Shown here: piece after piece, positions 1-7,993 of the stretch | How positions within the stretch are numbered: position 1 is the first letter of the stretch | How the letters are laid out: each line of letters begins with the position of its first letter | Source of the DNA: DTU024 sp964518875 | GTDB taxonomy: Bacteria > Bacillota > Clostridia > Christensenellales > Aristaeellaceae | Direction of reading: 5' to 3' | Assembly: GCA_964518875.1 (NCBI GenBank) | Contig: CAZFHI010000023.1 | Span: forward strand, 1-28,359 | Length of the DNA: 28,359 nucleotides | Program-made: the position numbers and the translations under genes | The notes under the pieces: generated by a model | Told to the model about the DNA's origin: nothing | Databases searched by the model: none | What the model saw: only the letters and a program-made list of their open reading frames with translations

Positions 1-73
1 TACAGACCGTCGTTTTATCTTTAACTCGGTCTCACATCATTGACAAATGTACAACATTATGCCCCAAAATGCA

Positions 74-1606
74 TCAGTTGCTCTGTACTTCTCCTTCTTC
101 AAGCTCCGGCGGCATCATGGACGACATGATTATGTTCGCTTCCTCCGGGAAAGCATCGGACAAGTTCTGAATCAGAACAGAAGTTGCGTTTTCTGACATA
201 AGATCGTTTATTTTTTCATTGGCTTCTTCTGAGTTTTCTTCAGTAATTATTATTTTTTCGCCTTCCGCAACAGGAGCGATTTCCTTGTCTGATTCCATGG
301 AACTTACGTTTATTGTAATCATAGGCTCAGCAGACATGAATGTAAGAGCCATTTTCTGCTCGCCCTTGTATTCGCCTGTCTTGGTTTCGTTAAGCGTGTA
401 ATTAACGCCTATGGGAATGCCGGATACTAAAATATTAGCATTTACATCAGCGCTTAAATTATCAGCATCGCTTAGATCATTCGCAATTATTTGAATAAGG
501 ACAGAAGACATGTCATCGCCGGAAGCTATATCTTCCTCAAGCTTTTTCCAGTCTACATCTGCGCTCGCTTCTTCTTCAGGCTCGTTGCCGTTGATAAGAA
601 TCTTGATATTCATGTTCTTATCTGATTCAGATACAAACACGCTTAAGAACGCGCTGCCGTCTACTGGGTAAGTTTCCACCAATGCGTCCTTGTTCGCTGT
701 ATTTTCATACATGCTTATGTTCGCTACGCTTTCGGCGTCCTTGTCGAGCAATTCCTTTGCATTGTTATTTATCTCTTCTATAAGCTCATCAGCGTTTTCA
801 GGCTCTTTTTCAAGGCTTATTCCGGCTACTTCAAGCTTTTCTTTTTCGTCTTCCGGAGCTAAGTCTTCCAGAGCGCTTTGCTGAAGAGCAGATTTTTCCC
901 CTGCGATGCTTGCTTCAATAATGTTTTTAATTTCTTCGTTGGAGTTTATTAACTCGGCGAATATCTGCATGAATTTTGCCACCATATGGGTATCCATCAT
1001 GCCAGCATATTTCACGTCGAATTCCTTGTCGTTTATTATGAAATTGCCCTCGCTTTTTTCAAAGGCAGGCTTTAAAACGCTCTCTTTGTAGTCTTCTAAT
1101 GATTTCTCGATAGCTTCCTCGAGCTTTGCAACCATTTCTATATTCTGGGCATCAATCTGCGTCTTCAGCATGCCTTCCGGAAGCTTAATATCAATAACAT
1201 AACCAGGGAGCAGATCTAATGACATCAATACTTCATCTGCTTCAACGTCTATTTTGCCCGCCATGTTAAACAGCGGCGCTTTTTCAGAGCCTACGGAGCA
1301 GGAAAAGCTTTCCATAGAATAGACAAAATCTACACGCAGCTTTGAGATTAATTTGGATACAGCTTCCTGAAGCTTAGCCATCTGTTCCATTTCTTCTTCG
1401 CCATACCCCGTTGGATCGAGCGAAAGGCTTTGTATCAAACCTAAGAAACTTTCGCTAACTTCAAATTTTGCCGTGCTTTCTATTTTTTTACCGCTGTTAA
1501 GCACTTCTGTAATGCGGCTCACAGGCATAGATTCCTGCGCAAACGCCATAATTGGCAGCAGCATAGCAATACTTACTATTATCGCTATAAGTCTTTTTGT
1601 CTTCAT
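74..1606 (-). CDS. Secreted protein of unknown function (paralogue 1 of 3)
   Basis: I do not recognise a named family. The start is placed at the ATG at 1606 because AGAAGGAGGA lies just upstream at good spacing and the reading then opens with a signal peptide (MKTKRLIAIIVSIAMLLP, cleavage near AFA-Q). A longer reading to 1669 only adds residues that cover the ribosome binding site and promoter. The mature part is about 485 residues, very acidic, beta-rich in appearance with helical stretches, and ends in a Glu-rich tail. There is no lipobox cysteine and no second membrane segment, so it is probably released or held at the cell surface. Its layout (N-terminal beta region, central helical region, C-terminal helix with an NATSVLIQNLSDAF-like end) resembles that of the next two upstream genes. 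It has its own probable promoter but may also be read from them. Function unknown. Confidence 0.85.
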   Translation of the reverse strand: MKTKRLIAIIVSIAMLLPIMAFAQESMPVSRITEVLNSGKKIESTAKFEVSESFLGLIQSLSLDPTGYGEEEMEQMAKLQEAVSKLISKLRVDFVYSMESFSCSVGSEKAPLFNMAGKIDVEADEVLMSLDLLPGYVIDIKLPEGMLKTQIDAQNIEMVAKLEEAIEKSLEDYKESVLKPAFEKSEGNFIINDKEFDVKYAGMMDTHMVAKFMQIFAELINSNEEIKNIIEASIAGEKSALQQSALEDLAPEDEKEKLEVAGISLEKEPENADELIEEINNNAKELLDKDAESVANISMYENTANKDALVETYPVDGSAFLSVFVSESDKNMNIKILINGNEPEEEASADVDWKKLEEDIASGDDMSSVLIQIIANDLSDADNLSADVNANILVSGIPIGVNYTLNETKTGEYKGEQKMALTFMSAEPMITINVSSMESDKEIAPVAEGEKIIITEENSEEANEKINDLMSENATSVLIQNLSDAFPEEANIIMSSMMPPELEEGEVQSN

Positions 1607-1639
1607 TAATTGCGTCCTCCTTCTGAACTTTTCAATAAA

Positions 1640-1648
1640 ATTATACCA
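1640..1648 (-). promoter_or_regulatory. Extended -10 promoter for the 74-1606 gene
   Basis: On the minus strand TGG precedes a perfect TATAAT (complement of 1640-1645), an extended -10 element about 35 bases before the start codon. No good -35 hexamer sits at 17 bp; a TTGACT occurs only 12 bp upstream. The remaining gap to the upstream gene is AT-rich and shows no terminator, so read-through is also possible. Confidence 0.55.
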
Positions 1649-1744
1649 TAAACAAAAAGTCAAATCCATTAAATGAAGGTTAAATTCGTATAAATTATAG
1701 ATTAACGTCCTGTTTTTTACATAAATTTCACAAACTGATTATAT

Positions 1745-3235
1745 TCATGGATTGGCGGAAACCACAGGAAGGCTTGTTAAACTTAAGTTTGCCACTATGG
1801 CGGCTAAGTTAATCTGCGCATTTTCATAGAGCTTTTTTACCTGCTCTTCCGTAAGCTCTTCTACGCGCATGTAGTTTCCTTCTTCTATCGCGGCTATGGA
1901 CCATGGCGGCGTTGAAGCGCCTTCTATGTTGCCAGTAAGCCTGCCGCTCTGGCCGTCCTTTGACCATGAAATACGCCCTGTAATATTAGTCGCGGAGCGC
2001 GGGTTTGAGCCTGATACAAGCTTTGCGTAGCAGTCTATTATGTTTGCGCTCTTTTCCTGCTCTGTAAGTACTATATTTGCCGAATAATCCTGGCTGTATT
2101 TATCTGACTCGGCGTCGTAAACGGGCATATTTCTTAAGTAATCGATAGAAATATCTATTTTGGTTTCATCAGCCTCATCGGATTTTTTTCGTATTAAAGC
2201 GCCGTTTATTTTTCCTGCGTTTGGATTATTTTTTATATTGTTGTAAGAAAACGTTTTATAAGACCCGTCGCTGTAATTTAGCGTAACATTAGTGTTTCCC
2301 TCCTTGTTTTTTACGCTGTAAAGATATTCTATTTTATCCAGCCCTTCAGCGCCTCCCATAGGAAGGGTTACGCTGTCGTAGACGAGCGTTCCGTCTTTTT
2401 GAAAGCTGCGCTTTACTTCTACGTTGCCGTAAAGGCTAAGCGTATTAACAGCCTGCAGCAGGCTTTCAAGCATTGCAGGATTTAAAAACGCATTTTGTTC
2501 TCTTACCGTAGCCTTTTGCTTTAAATGCGTAATAAGCTGCTGATCCTTATAAAAATTCCTGAGCATCTGCGCGGTTGCAGCCTTTATGCTTGCAGAAGGT
2601 ATGCTTAGGTTCGTTAAGGTATTCACGGAGCCGTCTTCCTGGCGTTCTGTATTTATCTGCGTGTTCTGCTGTATTAAGTTTGCTATATCCGACTGGTAAG
2701 GAGCAAGCATGCGCTCCAGTGAAGTTTTCCATTCGTTATCCGCAGTATAAATGCTGAACAAAAGCCTCGAAATATCCGGCCACGTGTCTTTAGCGTCTTT
2801 CCCTAACAGTATGGCGGCGCTTTCACCTTCCGTCGAAAGATATGTGTCCTTTCCAAGCAGCGGAGAAGATATGGCTTCAAGGCCGCCGTCTGATCGGTAG
2901 TTTATGCTTGAAAGAGTTTTATCGTCTTTGCTTAAGTTAAGCCTAACTTCCCGCCTGTCCTTTTCCAGGCCGAAAGCCGCGGTAAGATAGTTGAGCTGCA
3001 ATGTCGTGCCGTTGCTTAAAGCTTCAAGCAGCGCCGCTTCGCCTGACGGAATATCAAGGCTTGGAAAACCTTCCGCATGGTCAAACGAAAACTTAATTTG
3101 TAAGCCTGATCCGTTGCTTATTTGTTTTGAGAGCTTCCAATCGAGCATGTCTTCTTCCTTAGGGTCTAACGGGGTTGCAAACGCAGTGGAAGCAAGCATG
3201 CACATTGCGACAAGCAGTGTAAATATTTTTTTCAT
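1745..3235 (-). CDS. Secreted protein of unknown function (paralogue 2 of 3)
   Basis: The start is the ATG at 3235, preceded by AGGAGG at 7-base spacing; a GTG codon directly before it could be read as an earlier start but is poorly placed. The protein has 496 residues, beginning with a signal peptide (MKKIFTLLVAMCMLASTAFA). The cysteine in the signal core is not a lipobox. The mature protein alternates predicted beta strands (KIEYLYSVKNKEG, TNVTLNYSDGSYKTF) with helical parts near residues 180-270 and at the C-terminus (TEEQVKKLYENAQINLAAI). The start codon shares one base with the stop of the upstream gene (TGATG), so the two are translationally coupled. Similar order of elements in 74-1606 and 3235-4593 suggests three diverged copies of one gene. 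No catalytic motif is visible. A lipid- or glycan-binding beta fold is possible but not shown. Confidence 0.87.
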   Translation of the reverse strand: MKKIFTLLVAMCMLASTAFATPLDPKEEDMLDWKLSKQISNGSGLQIKFSFDHAEGFPSLDIPSGEAALLEALSNGTTLQLNYLTAAFGLEKDRREVRLNLSKDDKTLSSINYRSDGGLEAISSPLLGKDTYLSTEGESAAILLGKDAKDTWPDISRLLFSIYTADNEWKTSLERMLAPYQSDIANLIQQNTQINTERQEDGSVNTLTNLSIPSASIKAATAQMLRNFYKDQQLITHLKQKATVREQNAFLNPAMLESLLQAVNTLSLYGNVEVKRSFQKDGTLVYDSVTLPMGGAEGLDKIEYLYSVKNKEGNTNVTLNYSDGSYKTFSYNNIKNNPNAGKINGALIRKKSDEADETKIDISIDYLRNMPVYDAESDKYSQDYSANIVLTEQEKSANIIDCYAKLVSGSNPRSATNITGRISWSKDGQSGRLTGNIEGASTPPWSIAAIEEGNYMRVEELTEEQVKKLYENAQINLAAIVANLSLTSLPVVSANP

Positions 3236-4593
3236 CACTGTTCCTCCTGTATAACTGTATATTTAGGTATATCCAATTGTTTATTATTGTAGTCCGTCAA
3301 TCTAAAAAGGCGGGTAATTTCGTGAAGCACTTTGGCCCTTTGCTCTTGAGGCACGTCTTTTATGAGCGGTATTAAAGGCTTTGACATAATTCCCGCTATG
3401 CTTTCCCTTTCTAACGCCATGCTGCTTTCGTTAAGGTTAGCAGTTTTAACTATGCTTTGAGATTTGATGAATTCCTCAGGGGCAATCCCAGCAATAATAA
3501 AGTTTAAATACGTTTCACGATCTCCTTCATTATATTTATAAGACAGCTTGCCTGAAACGCCCTGATCGTCTATTTCTGCTGAAGGTCGTATAACATATCT
3601 TTTTTCTTTTTCGTTCCTGCGCTTTATTCTGTAATCCACTTTGCCTTTTACGCCTCCAAGCACGTTAAGCGAAACATCAAAGCGTCCGCTCGTGTTGAGT
3701 TTTTCATCGCGTATGGCAAAGTTACCGTCTGTTAAAAGCTTGTCATTTTTCAAGCTTGCCGCCGCGTTGATGTTAAGCTTGTTTTTGCCTCTCGTTGCGG
3801 GCATGCTGAGCTTAATATACAGCCCTTCCCGCGTTCTTCCAAACGTCATGGAAGTTTTGCGCTTATCCACACCGTTTATAAGCGCAAAGCCGCTAAAGCG
3901 CCACGCAAAAGGCTGACCGTCTTCCGTTACAAGCTGGCGCACCGTACATTTGCCTTCAAAGCGCATGGCGCTTAATTTGTTAACGATATTTTGTGCAAAG
4001 TCTTCTTCTGCGCCGTTTTTCGTGAGATTATCGTTAAAGCCTGTCAGACTTTTTTTCCAAAAGCTGTCAAGCACTTCGCCATCTAAAGTATAGGTTATGG
4101 TTTCAGCAGGCTTTACAAGCTTTTTAATTGCAGTTCCGCCCTTTTTTGTCTGCGCTATATCCGCCATATCAAGGCAAAGGTTTTCAAGTAAGTCCGGCGC
4201 TGCGTCAAGCGCAGCTTTTATATTTCTATATTTGTTTAAAGGGTCCTTCGCTCCTAAAAGCTTATAAAAGTCCTCGCCGCTTCCTTCGTAATAATGCGTG
4301 TCGTCTATCTGGAAGCCTTTGTCATCTTTATAAAAGCTCATTAAAGGGCTTCCCTTATAGTAAAGCTTAGTAAAATATTCATCGTCCTTTATATGGAGAT
4401 TTATATTTGAGTCGCTTACCCATTGCTTTATCGCTTTTAGAGTTTCTCCTGAAAAAGCATTGTATTTTACTATTTCCGCTTTCAATGAAACGTTGAGTTC
4501 CTTTAAGTCCTGAAAACGCGCCCCGGCGTTTTCAGCGGATACGCTTGTGATTGTAAGCGTAAGCGCTACAATAAGCAAAATAATTTTTTTCAC
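3235..4593 (-). CDS. Secreted protein of unknown function (paralogue 3 of 3)
   Basis: The start is a GTG at 4593, with AAAGGAG six bases upstream and a signal peptide directly after (MKKIILLIVALTLTITSVSA). The protein has 452 residues. The mature region is basic, unlike the acidic product of 74-1606. It has an N-terminal mixed segment with repeated aromatics (FTKLYYKG, THYYEGSGEDFYKLLG), a central helical segment (LDSFWKKSLTGFNDNL, AQNIVNKLSAMRFEG) and a beta-rich half (KLNINAAASLKN, VKGKVDYRIKRRNEK). It lies 50 bases after uvrC with no terminator between them, so it is probably the first of three paralogues at the distal end of the deoD-uvrC operon. Its stop overlaps the start of the next gene by one base. 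No lipobox, sortase motif or catalytic motif is seen. Function unknown. Confidence 0.87.
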   Translation of the reverse strand: MKKIILLIVALTLTITSVSAENAGARFQDLKELNVSLKAEIVKYNAFSGETLKAIKQWVSDSNINLHIKDDEYFTKLYYKGSPLMSFYKDDKGFQIDDTHYYEGSGEDFYKLLGAKDPLNKYRNIKAALDAAPDLLENLCLDMADIAQTKKGGTAIKKLVKPAETITYTLDGEVLDSFWKKSLTGFNDNLTKNGAEEDFAQNIVNKLSAMRFEGKCTVRQLVTEDGQPFAWRFSGFALINGVDKRKTSMTFGRTREGLYIKLSMPATRGKNKLNINAAASLKNDKLLTDGNFAIRDEKLNTSGRFDVSLNVLGGVKGKVDYRIKRRNEKEKRYVIRPSAEIDDQGVSGKLSYKYNEGDRETYLNFIIAGIAPEEFIKSQSIVKTANLNESSMALERESIAGIMSKPLIPLIKDVPQEQRAKVLHEITRLFRLTDYNNKQLDIPKYTVIQEEQ

Positions 4594-4643
4594 GACAAAC
4601 TCCTTTCAATATATATAACGAAACAAGCAGGCATTTTCTTGCA

Positions 4644-6455
4644 TCAGCCATGAAGCGCTTTGTAGAGAGCTTCCGCCGCTGGCCGGTTCATGCCGTTTAC
4701 GCTAATAAGCTCGTCCAAATCGGCGTTTTTTATGCCTTCTATGCTGCGGAACTTAGAAAGCAAGGCCCTTCGCCTGTTAGGTCCTATGCCCTCTATGTTT
4801 TCAAGAGGGCTGCTAAGCGCCTTTTTGCCGCGCGTTTTTCTGTGGCTCGTTATGGCAAAGCGGTGCGCCTCATCGCGTATGCGCTGTACAAGGTGCAGGG
4901 CGGGGCTTCGCCTGTCAAGTACGACCGGCGTTAAAGCGTCTGGCAGCCATATTTCTTCCTGCTGTTCGGAAAGAGCGAACATAGGCACTTCGCCGCCTGC
5001 GTCCTTCATGGCTTTCATTGCAGATTTAAGCTGCTCCGGGCCTCCGTCCACAAGGACGATGTCTGGAAGAGGCCAGGGCTTGCTGCCGTCCTCAGGGAAC
5101 GAGTGCGCAAAACGCCTGTTTACCGCCTCCGCCATAGAAGCAAGGTCGTCCCTGGCGTCCTGCCTTTTAATATTGAATCTGCGGTATTCTTTTCTGTCCG
5201 CTTCGCCGTTTATAAACACAACCATACTCGCGACGCTCTGCTTGCCCTGCGAGTGGCTTATATCGAAGCCTTCTATGCGTTTTAATGCTGTTTTTATATT
5301 CAAGGCCTCTGCAAGCTCCTTGCACGCGCCTATGGTTCTTTCATACTTAACCTTCGACTGCAGAGCGTGCTTTTCAAGCGAATCCCTGGCGTTGCGGGCG
5401 GCCATTTCAACTAATCTTAAATTTTTGCCGCGTTTAGGTATGGTAAGCTTAACGGCTCCTTCGCGGCGTGTTCTCAGCCATTCGTTGATTATTTCCTTTT
5501 CGTTCAGATCCTGCACTATTACTTCCCTTGCAGGCTTATGCTTTTGGTAAAATTGAAGCAAAAACGCGCGCAGCACCTCCGCTTTTTCTTCGCTTCCTTC
5601 TCTTTGAAGTAGGAAACTGTCCCCGCCTATCATTCTGCCCTGACGAATAAAAAGCACCTGCACGTAGGCATCCAGCCCGTCCTGGTAAATAGCTATTATG
5701 TCCTGCTCGTTTCCGATAACGTTTGAAACATTTTGCTGCTCCATAAGCTTATCCACTTCATCCATGGCGTCGCGAAACTCCGCCGCTCTTTCATACTGCA
5801 TGTTTGAAGCGGCGCGCTCCATGCCTTCCTGCAGTTTTTGCTTTACCGTTTTATATTTGCCCTGCAAAAAAGACACTACCTCCGACGCTGTTTTTTTATA
5901 TTCTTCAGATGTAATTTTATTTGCGCACGGAGCAGGGCACTGCCCTATCTCATACTTAAGACAGGGACGTATGGGTTTTTTAAGCGGCAGCTTGTGCTGG
6001 CAGGTACGCATGGGGAAAACTTTTCCAAGCAGCGTAAATATGCGCCTGACGCCGTAGGTTGAAAGGTAAGGGCCAAAATACATGGCGCCGTCCTTCTTTA
6101 CGCGCCTTACGACCGTAATGCGCGGAAAATCCTCCTGCATGTTTATTCGCAGGTACGGGTAATGCTTGTCGTCCTTTAAAAGCACGTTGTAATACGGTCT
6201 GTGCTCCTTTATAAGGTTGCATTCAAGCATGAGCGCTTCAAGCTCTGTTGAACACAAAATAATGTCAAAATCGTCTATTTTAGACACCATGGCCGTTACC
6301 TTAGGCGTATGCTCTCCGTTCTGGAAGTAAGAGCGCACGCGGTTTTTAAGGTTAAGCGCTTTGCCTACATATATAATATGGCCGTTCTGCTTCATCAGGT
6401 AGCAGCCAGGGCTGTCGGGAAGCGTGTTTATTTTTAGCTCAAGCCGCTCGTTCAT
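4644..6455 (-). CDS. uvrC: Excinuclease ABC subunit C
   Basis: UvrC makes the two incisions around bulky DNA lesions in nucleotide excision repair, working with UvrA and UvrB in the cytoplasm. The domains appear in order: an N-terminal GIY-YIG nuclease (PGCYLMKQNG, then IIYVGKALNLKNRVRSYF), a cysteine cluster (CLKYEIGQCPAPC), a UVR motif that contacts UvrB (near residues 200-230), an RNase H-like nuclease (EGFDISHSQGKQSVASMVVF and VLVDGGPEQL) and two C-terminal helix-hairpin-helix motifs (IEGIGPNRRRALL, VNGMNRPAAEAL). At 603 residues it is of normal length. I chose the ATG at 6455 because MNERLELKINTLP matches the usual UvrC start. A TTG at 6464 overlapping the upstream stop codon has the better placed AGAGGA and is a real alternative, adding three residues. 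It is the fourth gene of the deoD operon. Confidence 0.97.
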   Translation of the reverse strand: MNERLELKINTLPDSPGCYLMKQNGHIIYVGKALNLKNRVRSYFQNGEHTPKVTAMVSKIDDFDIILCSTELEALMLECNLIKEHRPYYNVLLKDDKHYPYLRINMQEDFPRITVVRRVKKDGAMYFGPYLSTYGVRRIFTLLGKVFPMRTCQHKLPLKKPIRPCLKYEIGQCPAPCANKITSEEYKKTASEVVSFLQGKYKTVKQKLQEGMERAASNMQYERAAEFRDAMDEVDKLMEQQNVSNVIGNEQDIIAIYQDGLDAYVQVLFIRQGRMIGGDSFLLQREGSEEKAEVLRAFLLQFYQKHKPAREVIVQDLNEKEIINEWLRTRREGAVKLTIPKRGKNLRLVEMAARNARDSLEKHALQSKVKYERTIGACKELAEALNIKTALKRIEGFDISHSQGKQSVASMVVFINGEADRKEYRRFNIKRQDARDDLASMAEAVNRRFAHSFPEDGSKPWPLPDIVLVDGGPEQLKSAMKAMKDAGGEVPMFALSEQQEEIWLPDALTPVVLDRRSPALHLVQRIRDEAHRFAITSHRKTRGKKALSSPLENIEGIGPNRRRALLSKFRSIEGIKNADLDELISVNGMNRPAAEALYKALHG

Positions 6456-6460
6456 AGGCG

Positions 6461-6757
6461 TCAATCGTCTAAATATTCCTCTTGCCTGGGGCTTAAAATG
6501 CCGCGGAGTATGGACTTCATAAGGGCTTCTTCCACAGGCTCAAAGCTTTCAAACGCTTCTCCGTCCTCTTCATATTCCTTAACCTGCATTACAAACTTTT
6601 CTTTTTTGTCGTCGCGGTTTGATAGCAACACATACTCTTCTCCGTTGTAGTAAAAATAGCGTTCTATTTTAAGCACAAGCTCTCTGCCGTTTTCATCCGT
6701 CGCTTCGACAAAGTCTTCTTCCAAATCTTCTTCCGTTTTTTTTATATCGTCCTGCAT
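6461..6757 (-). CDS. DUF1292 family protein
   Basis: This small, strongly acidic protein of 98 residues has the DUF1292 pattern (E-L-V-L then F-x-Y-x-G-E-E-Y-V-L-L and a final VEEALMKSILRGILS helix). The family is widespread in Firmicutes, as YrzB in Bacillus, and has no assigned biochemical role. The ATG at 6757 has AAGGAAAG about five bases upstream. The gene sits 10 bases after the DUF523 gene and reaches almost to the uvrC start, so it is almost certainly cotranscribed with both. In many Firmicutes DUF1292 genes sit near alaS or ruvX; the uvrC neighbourhood here gives no strong functional hint. Confidence 0.9.
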   Translation of the reverse strand: MQDDIKKTEEDLEEDFVEATDENGRELVLKIERYFYYNGEEYVLLSNRDDKKEKFVMQVKEYEEDGEAFESFEPVEEALMKSILRGILSPRQEEYLDD

Positions 6758-6767
6758 ATCTTTCCTT

Positions 6768-7205
6768 CTACAAAAGCCCGCTTATAAGCTCTGCGTCCTC
6801 TTCAGTATAAATTTTTATTTTTTCATCTATCAGCAGTTGCGCGAAAACTCCGTTTCCGTTTACTACTTTGTTTGAAAAGCTTCCGTCGTATATTTTCCCA
6901 AAACCGCACGAAGGGCTTCTCTGCTTAAGTATTGCGGTACTGCACCCGCAGATTTTAGCTGCGCTTAACGCTATGTTCGCGCCTTTAATAAACTGTACGC
7001 TTACATCTCTGCCTGACTTGCTTATAACGCTTCCGTTTAATATTTCAGAAGGTTCCCTCGGCGTGGGAAGCCCTCCCATTTGCTCTGGGCAGACAGGAAT
7101 AAGAGTATGCTTTTTAGCTAATTCGACTGCGAATTCGCACAAATTATGCCCGCCGTCATAGCGTGTGCAAAGGCCCAGAAGGCAGGCGCTTACGAGTATA
7201 TTCAT
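6768..7205 (-). CDS. DUF523 family protein
   Basis: This is a 145-residue protein with the complete DUF523 signature: SACLLG near the N-terminus with a paired downstream cysteine (LGLCTRYDG), VCPEQMGGLPTPREP near residue 40, and KQRSPSCGFGKIYDG near residue 95. The conserved cysteines suggest metal, cluster or thiol chemistry, but the family has no established function. The start ATG overlaps the deoD stop codon (ATGA), showing translational coupling with the phosphorylase. Length is normal for the stand-alone form; some relatives carry an added DUF1722 domain, absent here. Confidence 0.92.
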   Translation of the reverse strand: MNILVSACLLGLCTRYDGGHNLCEFAVELAKKHTLIPVCPEQMGGLPTPREPSEILNGSVISKSGRDVSVQFIKGANIALSAAKICGCSTAILKQRSPSCGFGKIYDGSFSNKVVNGNGVFAQLLIDEKIKIYTEEDAELISGLL

Positions 7206-7906
7206 GCAATATTAAGCGCAATTTCCATCATCTGCGTAAATGTTTCTCTGACTTCCACAGGGCTGAGCGATTCGCCCGTGAAAGGGTCGTCTGATATCTG
7301 GCACATGCAAAGCGCCCTTTTGCCCGCGTAGGCGGCGTTAAGGTACAGCGCGTACGCTTCCATTTCAACCGCTAAAACCCCTAATTTTTGCAATGCAGGC
7401 AAAGGATCTGTGGCGTTATAAAACGCATCGGTTGAAAAAATGGGGCCTGCCATAGTATGTATTCTTATTTTTTGGGCTTCTGAATAAGCTGCGCTGAGCA
7501 GGTTGAAATCCGCGCACGGGGCCATGTTGCCGTCAAAGCCAAACTGCCTGCCATAGCTTGAGTTGCTGTATGCGCTCATGCCTATTACAAGGTCTCTGAC
7601 TTTAAGCTTAGGGCTTATCATGCCGGCGGAACCTACGCGTATAATCTGTTCAACGCCGTAGGCATTAAACAGTTCATAGCTGTATATGCCAATCGACGGT
7701 ATGCCCATGCCGCTTCCCATAACGGAAACCCTTTTCCCCTTGTATTCCCCGGTATATCCTCTTATGCCGCGTACATTGTTAACAAGCTTTACGTTTTCAA
7801 GATACGTTTTAGCGATAAACTCCGCGCGAAGCGGGTCACCCGGCATAAGCACGGTTTCTGCAAAGTCACCCGCCTTTGCCTCATTGTGTAGTGTTGGTAT
7901 CTCCAT
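7202..7906 (-). CDS. deoD: Purine-nucleoside phosphorylase, DeoD type
   Basis: DeoD cleaves purine (deoxy)ribonucleosides with phosphate to the free base and (deoxy)ribose 1-phosphate in the cytosolic purine salvage pathway. The 234-residue length matches the hexameric DeoD class. Phosphate-binding positions are present: GDPLR with Arg27, VRGIRGYTG with Arg46, and RVGSAG with Arg91. VEMEAYAL (Glu182-Met183-Glu184) contacts the sugar. The catalytic Asp is Asp207 in QISDDPFTGE, with the supporting Arg221. The segment after the catalytic Asp (DPFTGE) differs from the E. coli HIRTHE and is a common Firmicutes variant. AAAGGAG sits at good spacing before the ATG. It is the first gene of the operon and has a near-consensus promoter. 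Confidence 0.97.
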   Translation of the reverse strand: MEIPTLHNEAKAGDFAETVLMPGDPLRAEFIAKTYLENVKLVNNVRGIRGYTGEYKGKRVSVMGSGMGIPSIGIYSYELFNAYGVEQIIRVGSAGMISPKLKVRDLVIGMSAYSNSSYGRQFGFDGNMAPCADFNLLSAAYSEAQKIRIHTMAGPIFSTDAFYNATDPLPALQKLGVLAVEMEAYALYLNAAYAGKRALCMCQISDDPFTGESLSPVEVRETFTQMMEIALNIA

Positions 7907-7935
7907 AGTACGCTCCTTTGCTCAAACTTACTTTT

Positions 7936-7964
7936 ATTATAGACAAAAGCACCTCGAGTGGCAA
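7936..7964 (-). promoter_or_regulatory. Sigma-A promoter of the deoD operon
   Basis: On the minus strand TTGCCA (complement of 7959-7964) is followed after exactly 17 bases by TATAAT (complement of 7936-7941). The start codon of deoD lies about 30 bases downstream of the -10 box. The -35 box falls inside the hairpin that ends the preceding transcript. Confidence 0.8.
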
Positions 7965-7983
7965 GACGCCGCCCAAGGTGCTT
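7943..7983 (-). terminator. Terminator of the Ig-repeat gene
   Basis: The arms AAGCACCT and AGGTGCTT (complements of 7976-7983 and 7947-7954) form a perfect 8-bp stem starting 10 bases after the stop codon at 7994. The loop is GC-rich and can pair further (GGC with GCC). Only a short T run (TTTTG) follows, so termination may be incomplete and read-through into deoD is possible. Confidence 0.6.
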
Positions 7984-7993
7984 AAGCTTAAAA

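Noticed and set aside
1..73. GACCG/CGGTC inverted repeat at the left edge
   Set aside because: A 5-bp stem with a 17-base loop and no T run; not enough for a terminator.
4690..5550. 286-codon plus-strand open frame
   Set aside because: It lies wholly antisense to uvrC, has no family features, and arises from the codon pattern of the real gene.
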